Translations under genes and position numbers: made by a program | IMG/VR virus record: IMGVR_UViG_3300008050_000080 | Span: 1-46,581 of that record | Source of the DNA: a virus | Length of the DNA stretch: 46,581 nucleotides | Direction: 5' to 3' (one strand) | The notes under the pieces: model-generated | What the model was told of the DNA's origin: nothing | Database searches by the model: none | What the model saw: only the letters and a program-made list of their open reading frames with translations | In this document: one piece after another, positions 15,708 to 23,700 of the stretch | Layout: every line of letters begins with the position of its first letter | Position numbering within the stretch: position 1 is the stretch's first letter

Positions 15708-15951
15708 GTATATCTTCTCTCTTCAGTTTTGTTATATTTAGTTTACCATTTTTAATGTGAATGTCAACCCTATTATTGATATAATCACTTAAAATAGAAG
15801 TAATCCTTCTTCTCGATAGCTTGCTGCCATTCAAGGTTAGCCAATTAAATATTGAATTGATTTTAAAAGCACGCTCCGCATAAAAAACATTCCCATCTGT
15901 CTCCAGAAGGGAATGTTTTCTTAAAAACTTAAATAGTCTTTTTCTGGACAC
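15685..15951 (-). CDS. hypothetical basic protein
   Basis: An 88-aa Lys/Arg-rich protein, MSRKRLFKFLRKHSLL, with RRRITSILSDY in the middle, suggesting a compact helical domain that could bind nucleic acid. It directly follows the acidic repeat gene without a gap. No family recognised. Confidence 0.6.
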   Translation of the reverse strand: MSRKRLFKFLRKHSLLETDGNVFYAERAFKINSIFNWLTLNGSKLSRRRITSILSDYINNRVDIHIKNGKLNITKLKREDIHEEITPV

Positions 15952-16578
15952 TTAGCCCAGCTTGCGCTCTTTCATCAGGCGCTTTGCTACTCTCTTTGCA
16001 ATCTTATTAACTACGCTTTCCATCATGGGCTCTTCTTCGGGTGGTCCTTCTTCGCCGCCCATATCTAGGTCTTCTTCGCCGCCCATATCTAGGTCTTCTT
16101 CGTCACCTAGATCCATTTCTTCTTCGTCACCTAGATCTTCTTCACCGGCATCGCCACCTTGGGCTGCCACAAGCTGATCGAGGACTTGTACAATAACATC
16201 TAGTTGTTCGGGAGTAATCGTTACTTCAGCCGCGTCAGCGCCAGCATCGGGCTCTGGTAGCTCTTCGTCACCTAGATCCATTTCTTCTTCGTCACCTAGA
16301 TCCATTTCTTCTTCGTCACCTAGCTCAGCACCCTCATCTTCTAGGGGCTCTTCTGGTTCCATACCGCCAGCTTCCTGTAAATTTACGTCGCCGCCAGAAA
16401 CTTCTGGATCACCACAACCCTCTTCTAGGTCGTCGCAATCTTCCTCTAGTCCCTCACTAGAATCATCCTGATACATCTCTGAAAGGAATCTGTCGGATAC
16501 CTCTGACTTAATGTTAGCAAACTTCATAAACTTGCGAACCTGACCTTCATTTAAAATCTGCTTTCTACCTTTGCTCAT
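15952..16578 (-). CDS. acidic tandem-repeat protein, possible scaffold/prohead core
   Basis: A 208-aa protein. The N-terminus (residues 1-35, ILNEGQVRKFMKFAN) and C-terminus (VVNKIAKRVAKRLMKERKLG) are basic helices. Between them is a very acidic region of 8-residue repeats such as EEEMDLGD and GGEEDLDM, plus a short helix TPEQLDVIVQVLDQLVAA. Acidic low-complexity cores with basic ends occur in phage scaffold or internal head proteins, which is my inference here. It is first after a motif I propose as a late promoter. Confidence 0.6.
   Translation of the reverse strand: MSKGRKQILNEGQVRKFMKFANIKSEVSDRFLSEMYQDDSSEGLEEDCDDLEEGCGDPEVSGGDVNLQEAGGMEPEEPLEDEGAELGDEEEMDLGDEEEMDLGDEELPEPDAGADAAEVTITPEQLDVIVQVLDQLVAAQGGDAGEEDLGDEEEMDLGDEEDLDMGGEEDLDMGGEEGPPEEEPMMESVVNKIAKRVAKRLMKERKLG
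16051..16323. repeat. 24-bp tandem repeats within coding sequence
   Basis: Two clusters of 24-bp units encode 8-residue acidic repeats. Identical units start at 16267 and 16291 with a partial third, and another at 16102. A variant unit with the CCCATATCTAGG core occurs twice between about 16057 and 16101. The DNA is near-identical between units, so copy number may vary between isolates. Confidence 0.8.
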
Positions 16579-16608
16579 ATTACATTACTCCTCGTAAGAC
16601 AACGTTCA

Positions 16609-16620
16609 ATAATAAATAGT
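16609..16620 (-). promoter_or_regulatory. candidate late promoter motif
   Basis: Minus strand ACTATTTATTAT, one mismatch from ACTATTTATAAT found before two other genes. It ends 30 nt upstream of the acidic repeat gene. No -35 match is present. See the other copies at 20726-20737 and 29930-29941. Confidence 0.55.
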
Positions 16621-16630
16621 CTCTAAAACA

Positions 16631-16837
16631 CTAAAACTCTATGCGCTTATCAAATATTTCCCCAGTCACCTCTATAAACGAAACAGATAACACTGCACCG
16701 TCGGTGCCTTCCAAATCTCTTTCAAATTGTTCATAGATGTTTAACCATTCAAAAAACTTGTCTCTGGATTCAAATTTGACAAAAATGTTTCTATCTTTTT
16801 TGTTGCCCTTGAAGATATTAACGTTGAAATATATCAT
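16631..16837 (-). CDS. hypothetical small protein
   Basis: A 68-aa protein, MIYFNVNIFKGNKKDRNIF, with alternating strands and one helix (DKFFEWLNIYEQFERDL). It overlaps the sigma-like gene by 4 nt. It looks like a small alpha/beta domain; no family recognised. Confidence 0.62.
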   Translation of the reverse strand: MIYFNVNIFKGNKKDRNIFVKFESRDKFFEWLNIYEQFERDLEGTDGAVLSVSFIEVTGEIFDKRIEF

Positions 16838-17061
16838 TCCGCACCCATTCTTTTTTCTAATTTAATTATGGCCTTGTCTTGAATTTGTTTCACCCTAACG
16901 TGAGAAATCTTCAATCTTTTGCCGACTTCTTCCAGGGTTAGATTGCCGTGTTTAGCAACACACATCAAAGCACAATTCTGGTCTGGTTCGAAATCCATCC
17001 AATGCCTGCACTCTTCTTTTTCGCACCGACCTTCGGCTCGCTCATCATATATACATTTCAT
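16834..17061 (-). CDS. sigma-70 region 4-like HTH protein with Cys cluster
   Basis: A 75-aa protein. The N-terminal half carries five Cys and one His (CIYDERAEGRCEKEECRH, then NCALMC), possibly a zinc site. Residues 39-72 read NLTLEEVGKRLKISHVRVKQ then IQDKAIIKLEKRM, a close match to the region 4.2 helix-turn-helix of sigma-70 factors (TLEEVG, hVRVKQI, KA-x2-KL). It lacks regions 2 and 3, so it cannot be a full sigma factor. A transcription activator or sigma appropriation role is an inference. 4-nt overlaps with both neighbours. Confidence 0.75.
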   Translation of the reverse strand: MKCIYDERAEGRCEKEECRHWMDFEPDQNCALMCVAKHGNLTLEEVGKRLKISHVRVKQIQDKAIIKLEKRMGAE

Positions 17062-17387
17062 AAAATCACATCCAAATCTTCTTCTAGAACATCATAAATC
17101 TCACTAAGTTCTTGGGGAGATATTTCGAACATATCGTTCACCTTTCTGCCCCTGTCTCGTAGCCTAATATTCTTCTTTCGAGCTGCCGCTTTTTGTATTT
17201 TGTATCTTTGTTTCAACTCGTCAATAAGATACAAAATTGCATCGTCTTGTTCAACATATAGTTTTACAATCTCTTCAAAAAAGGCAGTTTGGGGCAACTC
17301 ATCATACAAAATTCGTGCCTTAAATCTCATCAAAAGTTCTTTATGGACTGAGAACCTTGTGACTTTATGATCCTCTGGGACTTTCAT
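17058..17387 (-). CDS. ribbon-helix-helix-like protein
   Basis: A 109-aa protein. Residues 8-48 (VTRFSVHKELLMRFKAR...FFEEIVKLYV) have the strand-helix-helix length and polarity of a ribbon-helix-helix DNA-binding domain. A basic helix (KAAARKKNIRLRDRGRK) and an acidic tail follow. It lies between the IMPDH-like and sigma-like genes with 4-nt overlaps on both sides. DNA binding is inferred. Confidence 0.58.
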   Translation of the reverse strand: MKVPEDHKVTRFSVHKELLMRFKARILYDELPQTAFFEEIVKLYVEQDDAILYLIDELKQRYKIQKAAARKKNIRLRDRGRKVNDMFEISPQELSEIYDVLEEDLDVIL

Positions 17388-18484
17388 TGCCTGTTTTCCA
17401 AATATGTTGAACTCTCCACCATTCCAGCCTGTGTTTGTTCAATGAATTTGGCCTTCTTCCTTAATTGCTTGATATTTTTTGCTCCGCAATATGAGAAGCC
17501 GCTTCGGATGCCACGGTTCAGATCTTTTACAATGTTTTTTGCCGAACCCTTGTGAAGAACCTCGACGGAAATGCCTTCATAAGATGAATAAGATCCTTTG
17601 AAATCAATTTGAGCTTCTTTACTTGCCATGCCGCGATAGGTTTTGTACTTCATGCCATCTCTTACCACAAACTCCCCAGGGCTTTCGTTAGTTCCAGATA
17701 GAAGAGATCCCAAAATAACAAAATCAGCACCAGCAGCAAGAGCCTTAACAATACAACCCGAATTTTTAATACCACCATCAGCGATGATTTTTGCAGTTCT
17801 GTCTGATTTTGCACATTCAAATATTGTTTCAAGCCCTGGAATACCGAACCCCGTTTGTATTCTTGTAGAACAAATACCACTAGTTCCAATGCCACATCTA
17901 ACGCTATCAGCGCCCCAATCAGCCAAATCATTATAACCCTCCAGCGTTGCAACTGCTCCGGCCATGATATGAATGTCGGGACCAACCGCCTTTCTTATAT
18001 CTTTAATTGCTTCCTTCATCAAAACATGATGTCCGTGAGCTACATCAATACAAATTGCCTTGCATCCAGATTCAACAAGTGCTCGCGCCCTTTCAATGTA
18101 ATCCCCAGCAACTCCAACAGCAGCCATGCAATTTCTATACTTTTTTGAATACCTGCGAACAATTTCAGTCTGAGACTCAATCGTACAATATCTGTGGATA
18201 ATAGACCCGCAACCAGACTCATTCATAGACCAAGCCATATCAAGCCCTGTGACAGTATCCATCGAAGCTGCAAAGATCGGAAGATCGAAGTAGATATCCC
18301 TTCCTTCATCTAGAGCATTAGAAGTATTAATCTCCGATCTACTTCTAATGTCAGAGTATCTTGGAACTAACAGAACATCGTCATAGCAAATTGCCTTTTT
18401 CATTTTCACAACGCCCTCTTCTTTGTTTGAACTATTACCAAACTGAGATAGTTGTTTTCGATGCATGTCTAAATCATACGACAT
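17384..18484 (-). CDS. IMP dehydrogenase / GMP reductase family enzyme
   Basis: A 366-aa protein from the ATG at 18484, which follows AAGGAG at 7 nt; an earlier in-frame start at 18571 is rejected and one at 18403 is possible. A TIM barrel with CYDDVLLVPRYS, FAASMDTVTG, a phosphate-binding ADGGIK and GADFVILGS, and the catalytic loop GIGTSGICSTR with the active Cys. YRGMASKEAQ follows. There is no CBS pair, so the architecture is GMP-reductase-like; the loop chemistry does not settle dehydrogenase versus reductase. It would adjust guanine nucleotide pools. Confidence 0.88.
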   Translation of the reverse strand: MSYDLDMHRKQLSQFGNSSNKEEGVVKMKKAICYDDVLLVPRYSDIRSRSEINTSNALDEGRDIYFDLPIFAASMDTVTGLDMAWSMNESGCGSIIHRYCTIESQTEIVRRYSKKYRNCMAAVGVAGDYIERARALVESGCKAICIDVAHGHHVLMKEAIKDIRKAVGPDIHIMAGAVATLEGYNDLADWGADSVRCGIGTSGICSTRIQTGFGIPGLETIFECAKSDRTAKIIADGGIKNSGCIVKALAAGADFVILGSLLSGTNESPGEFVVRDGMKYKTYRGMASKEAQIDFKGSYSSYEGISVEVLHKGSAKNIVKDLNRGIRSGFSYCGAKNIKQLRKKAKFIEQTQAGMVESSTYLENRQ

Positions 18485-18758
18485 CTTCATTCTCCTTGAT
18501 TTTCTGCACCAGAGACTCTGCTCTTCCAAAACATTCTGGACAATAAAGGCGAACCTCGTCTTTCTTAACAAACACGCGCCAACTCATTGCCATTTCTCTG
18601 TTTGTCTTGTCATAATCTTTGTTACAAACAGTACAATTGTCTGGTATGCGGTTAAACATATTCATCTTATTTTTAATATTTTTAGCAATTTCTTTTTTAT
18701 AATTGCCCATAAAAGACTTAGCCCTATTCCTTCTAATTTTTCTTAATTGATTACTCAT
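18474..18758 (-). CDS. small zinc-binding-like basic protein
   Basis: A 94-aa protein, strongly basic for the first 35 residues (MSNQLRKIRRNRAKS), then CTVCNKDYD and YCPECFGR, two CxxC knuckles 30 residues apart. This fits a zinc ribbon. Its stop overlaps the start of the IMPDH-like gene. Function unknown. Confidence 0.65.
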   Translation of the reverse strand: MSNQLRKIRRNRAKSFMGNYKKEIAKNIKNKMNMFNRIPDNCTVCNKDYDKTNREMAMSWRVFVKKDEVRLYCPECFGRAESLVQKIKENEDVV

Positions 18759-19253
18759 TTATTTCTCCAATGTATAGACTCTTGGTCCGTAGATTCTATT
18801 GCTCAGGCCAACTCCCGTTCGGAACACCAAAAGTGCTGAAGGAAATGGTGCACCGTCTCTCTCGTTGCCAGCATCAAGAAACTTAAGTCGGCCCTTGATA
18901 AAGTGAATTTGGTCAGCTTTCATGGCATATCTTGCCCATCGTTTAGTATCTGTTCTGGCGGCGACCAAAGCAACAACAACCGTATTCGGCTGAAGAGATT
19001 CTTGATAACACTTTGCCAGCCACTCATCCGACTTGCTATATGGTGGATTGACAAAAACTGTTTCACCTCTCCACGACTTGTCTAGGCCGTTCTCTTCTTT
19101 TGTGTAATATTTCACACACTTGGCGGTGCTAGCTTCGGCACAGGGATCTAGTGTAAACTTGAAGCAAGCATCTAACTTGTTAAAAAACTCATGCGGAGTT
19201 TCCCAATCGTCTTTGCCGCCTGAATGAATTACTCTCTTATCATGCTTGTCCAT
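18759..19253 (-). CDS. phage DNA N6-adenine methyltransferase (Dam-type)
   Basis: A 164-aa protein of the phage adenine methyltransferase family. DDWETPHEFFNKLD and FTLDPCAE near the N-terminus bind AdoMet, and FVNPPYSKSDEWLAK carries the catalytic NPPY (about residues 68-71). The family transfers methyl groups to adenine N6, and phages use this against host restriction. The length is that of the family, without a separate target-recognition domain. Adjacent to the dUTPase gene (1-nt overlap). Confidence 0.9.
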   Translation of the reverse strand: MDKHDKRVIHSGGKDDWETPHEFFNKLDACFKFTLDPCAEASTAKCVKYYTKEENGLDKSWRGETVFVNPPYSKSDEWLAKCYQESLQPNTVVVALVAARTDTKRWARYAMKADQIHFIKGRLKFLDAGNERDGAPFPSALLVFRTGVGLSNRIYGPRVYTLEK

Positions 19254-19714
19254 TAAAAATCTCCAGTTGAACCTAGCGCGCCGTCGCCGCGAGCGCTGTT
19301 ATTGTTGATGTCATCTTCGAATGATTCTTCAATTCCAGAATCAATCAAAGGAATCAAAACGCACTGTGCCATCTTCTGGCCGGGTTTGATCACCTGGGTT
19401 GTCTCCCCTACGTTGTGAAGGTTTACAAAGACTTCGCCATCATAACCACAATCTACAACACAAGCTCCGACAATCAGTTGTCGTTTTGAAGCAATGCCAG
19501 ACTTATTCTTAATCTCAAGCATTGTATTCGACGGAATTTCAACCTTTATCCCGGTTGGTAAAACCCTTGAAGCTCTTGGTGGAATATGAAAATCTGGTGT
19601 ATCATACAACTTCCTTTGTGAGCCGTCTGGGCAATAAAACAGATCATATCCTGCATCTGTCGCGTGTGCCTTGTGTGGCAATTTAGCATCCTTTCTAATT
19701 CTATAAACCTTCAT
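19253..19714 (-). CDS. dut: dUTPase
   Basis: A 153-aa trimeric-type dUTP diphosphatase with all five motifs: ATDAGYDL (I), NKSGIASK (II), VVDCGYDGEVFVNL (III), KPGQKMAQCVLI (IV) and RGDGALGSTGDF (V) at the C-terminus. It cleaves dUTP to dUMP, keeping uracil out of DNA and feeding ThyX. The start follows AAGGAG and the promoter at 19736-19764. It is first in an operon with Dam and the IMPDH-like enzyme. Confidence 0.95.
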   Translation of the reverse strand: MKVYRIRKDAKLPHKAHATDAGYDLFYCPDGSQRKLYDTPDFHIPPRASRVLPTGIKVEIPSNTMLEIKNKSGIASKRQLIVGACVVDCGYDGEVFVNLHNVGETTQVIKPGQKMAQCVLIPLIDSGIEESFEDDINNNSARGDGALGSTGDF

Positions 19715-19735
19715 TTTTCTCCTTCATACTCCTTT

Positions 19736-19764
19736 ATGATATGACATTGTGCAAGCTCTGTCAA
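19736..19764 (-). promoter_or_regulatory. sigma-70-type promoter for dUTPase operon
   Basis: Minus strand TTGACA (19764-19759), 17 nt, TATCAT (19741-19736), 21 nt before the dUTPase start. It begins right at the T-tract of the preceding terminator. Confidence 0.82.
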
Positions 19765-19789
19765 CAAAAAACCCAACCGAAGCTGGGTT
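19765..19789 (-). terminator. rho-independent terminator, UUCG loop
   Basis: On the minus strand an 8-bp stem AACCCAGC/GTTGGGTT (19789-19770, one G-T pair) closes a TTCG tetraloop and is followed by six T. It ends the 19818-20696 structural transcript. The opposite strand also has a T8 run after the stem, so it may work both ways. Confidence 0.88.
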
Positions 19790-19817
19790 TTTTTTCTTAA
19801 GCTGTTTCTAACTACTC

Positions 19818-20696
19818 TTAAAACTGTCCAGTAATGGCTTTACTCGCCTGCGAAGCTGTCCAAACAACCATCCATCCTGCATATGCTTTGTCTTCACGGA
19901 CAGAGGTTGAGCCTGAATACTCAATACGGATGCCGCTATCTAGCGTTCCATAAGGGAAGTAATATGAGGCAGATGCGAAGCTATCAGAGCCACTGAAGAT
20001 GGCTGAGCCTCTTGTAATCTCGCCTGCTGATTTGGTCAAAGAGCCAAGGTTTGCATCAGTTGCGCTGGTGGCCAAGCTAAGCAAGTCCGAACCAGTGAAG
20101 AATGAAACTCTATCGCCAATATTGCCGTCATCATTGTCATGAAGCTCGCCAGCTACATAGAAAACCATGTGAGTGTTATCGGTTGCAGAGCCTGTGATGT
20201 TTGAGGGCAGCCGAATTGAAGCAGTTCCGTGTGGGTTATCACCATCTCGCTGGTAATAAGGAATGTACTTACCTCTCACACCTTCTTGCCCATAAATAAT
20301 GCCTACCGTAATCTGCTCTTCCTCACCATCACCTGAAGATGTTACAGTGAAGTCCGCAGAGCCTAGCTTGCCCATGTGGTAATGATAAACCAAGCCTTCG
20401 CCGGCGGCACCGTCAAAGTTGGCAAGGTCGGTTGATTCGCCAGTGCCGTAAGCTCCAACGCCTCCTGTTGACCACAGACCATAACTTCCACTATCGCTAT
20501 CACTATCGCTCACTAAAGCCAACTCGGCTGATTTAAACGAAGCTGAGACGGAACCTGACCTGGAAAGACCTTGCCACATTAGAGCCTCTTCTAGCGAAGC
20601 TGTTAGTCTGGTGGCTTTGGTTACTGAAGTCAAACTAGTATCGTCTAAGACTCGTCTGATGTTCTTCTTTACTTTTCGTTTTCTTGGATTAGGCAT
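19818..20696 (-). CDS. putative virion structural protein
   Basis: A 292-aa Ser/Gly/Thr-rich, beta-rich protein. The first 14 residues are very basic (PNPRKRKVKKNIRR), then low-complexity SDSDSDSGS and many short strands (VVWTASQA, FYVAGELHD). This composition is typical of surface or decoration proteins of phage heads and tails; no family is recognised. It is a single gene with its own candidate late promoter (20726-20737) and terminator, set between early-type operons, which implies high, separately controlled expression. Confidence 0.62.
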   Translation of the reverse strand: MPNPRKRKVKKNIRRVLDDTSLTSVTKATRLTASLEEALMWQGLSRSGSVSASFKSAELALVSDSDSDSGSYGLWSTGGVGAYGTGESTDLANFDGAAGEGLVYHYHMGKLGSADFTVTSSGDGEEEQITVGIIYGQEGVRGKYIPYYQRDGDNPHGTASIRLPSNITGSATDNTHMVFYVAGELHDNDDGNIGDRVSFFTGSDLLSLATSATDANLGSLTKSAGEITRGSAIFSGSDSFASASYYFPYGTLDSGIRIEYSGSTSVREDKAYAGWMVVWTASQASKAITGQF

Positions 20697-20725
20697 TCAA
20701 TTTAACTCCCACTATAAACAACGCT

Positions 20726-20737
20726 ATTATAAATAGT
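20726..20737 (-). promoter_or_regulatory. candidate late promoter motif
   Basis: Minus strand ACTATTTATAAT, 29 nt upstream of the structural gene at 20696. Identical to the copy at 29930-29941. No sigma-70 -35 box at the right distance. Confidence 0.58.
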
Positions 20738-20764
20738 GTTCCCGAAATGAAAACTCCAGATGCT

Positions 20765-23700
20765 CTAGGTCAGCAACTTAAAATTGTGTTTTATAGATCT
20801 CGACGAAAAGCCCCATTTATCATTGTGTTCCAATTTGGCAATGTATGGCTTATTAAGTTTTATGCTGTCAGACATTGGTTTGATCCCCCAACATTTGATA
20901 TCATTTTCTTTGTTCGTCGCATCAATAACCTTTAGAATCCAATAGGTTTTGCCATGCTTTGTCTCTTTCACGATGACTTCTTTGGGAATAAACCATGCGA
21001 TTTTAAGCTTGTTGTCCCACTCACCCAGAGCAGGAATATTAAGCTTCTCAAATTTATGAAGAAGCTCGTCTTCAATAACAAGTTCAAGAGGATAAACCCC
21101 CGTCAAGTCAGAAATATAGCAAATCTTTTCTGACAATGAAAAATCTCCCTCTTCCTTATAAAGCTCAATGTTTTCAAGGAACTTCTTTTTTGTCTTAGCT
21201 CTGTCGACAGCTACGGCAGACCAAAACGACTTCAGACCAGTAAACCTGTTGTCAACCAAACAGTTCAAAGCTTGGCTACGGCAGAGAACATCAAGAGCTT
21301 TCTTGTTGAGCTTGCTGTACACAATGTTTTCATTGAACAAAAAGCCTTCGACATCTTCGAAAGGACGATTCAATAGGATTTGATCAATAGCTTTGTCGCC
21401 AAGACCTTTAATGGCAGTAAGGGGTTGGATCAGCGTCTTACCATCTTCAGAGATTTCCCACGTTCTGCCAGAGCTATTGATATCAACTCTTTTGAGGTTG
21501 TACCCAAAATTCTTAGCAAGGTTCACAGCCTTGGCTTTGCGTTTCTCTGGCTCTTTGTCCAAGAAAGCAGCCATCCACTCAGCTTCGAAGTGATAAGCCA
21601 GCCACGCGCACTGGAACGAAATGATAGAGTATCCTGTAGCGTGAGCAAGGTTGAAACCATAACCACTGAAGAACTCCATTGTTTGCCATAACGCATTTGC
21701 ATCAATCTTTGGCATTCCTTTCTCAAGGCATCCGTCGATGAACTTGCTGTAAATCTTCTTCTTTTGTTTTTCCTTCTCTCCGGTGCCTTTCTTCGTCAAA
21801 AGCTTGCGTAGTTTGTTACCTTCATCCAGTGAGATATCCTTACCAAGCTCGTTGGCAAGCATTGCAATCTGCTCTTGGAAAATCAACTGTCCGTAAGTTC
21901 CCTTAGTAACTCTCTTGATTTCCTTATTAAGATATGAGACACTATTCTTGTCGCCTTTCGCTTTAACATACAGCCTGTCAACCTTGGCCGATAGCGGCCC
22001 CGGTCTAAAGATTGATGTCACTGCCGACAAATCAGTGAGATTGTTGGGCTTTGCCAGCTTACAGAAGTTCTGCATACCAGACTCAGTGAACTGAAAGATT
22101 CCTGCGAATTTGCCCTTGTGAAAGATCTTTTTGTAAATTGCACGTTCGTTCACTTCGAGAATGTCTGGATGCAAATGGTCTGCATAAAATTCACGCACAT
22201 CCTCAAAGGATGGATTTGTAACATCGTAATGTCTTTTAAGAATGTGTCGAATACACTCGTCAATCATTTGCAGGGTTGAAAGGCCAAGCAAATCAAATTT
22301 AATAAACCCAAGCGGCTCAAGGTGGCGAACGTTTTGCCCCTCACTCCATGGAGTCTGAACGGTCCCGCCACTGTTAATTAGCGGCATGTTTTCATTAAGA
22401 CTGTCTGCAATCAAAACGCCGCCAGCGTGGCGGCTGACGGAGCGAACCTGTCCCTGCAATACTCTAACGTGTTCCTTAACTTCCGGGTGGGCATTGAGGA
22501 AGTTCTGTAAAGAACTAGAATACTGCATAATCTCTTCAAAAGTCGGCACATACACGCCAGCCTTAATCCCGTGGGCTGCCTTAGCCTTTGGAGTCGCCTC
22601 ATACAGCATAGACTTAGTGACCTTATTCACCTCTGAGTATGAAATATCATAATACTTTGAAATGTCTTTAATCAACGAGCGTAGTTGCAAGGTGTTGTAG
22701 TTGGAAATCGGAACGACATTGTTCTCTCCCCACTTCGCAACAAAGTGTTCTGTCAGGCCAATTCTGTCTGAAACGTCATAATCAATGTCAGGATATCCAC
22801 TGCTTTCGTCCTTAGACAAAAACCGACTGAACAATAGGTTGTTCTTGATCGGATCTACCTGTGTGATCTCCAGCAAATAAGCCACAAGCGATGCGGCGGC
22901 TGAGCCGCGAGCGGGGCCTACCAACATAAGCTTTTGAGCTTCATCTGAAATCTCTTTCATTGTTAGGAAATATTTCGAAAAGCCCCTCTTGAAAATCGTA
23001 TCAAGTTCCAGCTGTAGCCTATCCCGATATTTCTTGCCCGTGATACCGCGAGCCTGCATCGCAACTTCACAATGAGATTTCAGTGTGTTATCAGCAGAAG
23101 ATAGATCATCGCAGATAAAGCTAGGAAGCTTGACTGACGTAGCCAAGTCGTAATCTTCAACCACGTTATGTGCAATATTATGGGTCTCCACGATGGATCT
23201 CTTAACAAAGTCATCGTCGTATACAGCACCACACATTTCTGAATAAGTTTTGTAGGCTTCCCACATTTGGTCGCCATTTTTAGGATATAGTTCATAATCA
23301 AGCTCTGATCGGTCGTTGGGAAGTGGTCTATCTTCCCAATCCTTCTTCTTGCCCATCCACCCAAGCTTCTTATACATTTCCCGGCTCTTAAACAGCTCGG
23401 GTCGTGGATAGTGGGCATCGGCGGTGGAAATTACTTTGATTCCAAACTCATTACAAACTTGGATAACGTACTTATTAATTTCATGTTGCTCTGGAATCTT
23501 ATTCCACTGGATCTCTCCATAGAAGCGATCACCAAAAATCTCAAAAAACTGGCCGGCGATTTTGCGGACACCATTCAGTATTGCAGTTTCGCCATTTTCT
23601 CGATTTTTCCAAAACTCCTTGGCGAATGGACCTCCCATGCAAGCGCTTGTGACGATAACCCCTTCACTGTGCTGTCTTAGCATGTTAAGATCAATGCGCG

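Noticed and set aside
16051-16323. CRISPR-like array
   Set aside because: Direct tandem repeats without spacers, in frame inside a protein.
18485-18571. Longer N-terminus for the IMPDH-like enzyme
   Set aside because: It would overlap the preceding gene by about 100 nt; the ATG at 18484 has a proper ribosome site.
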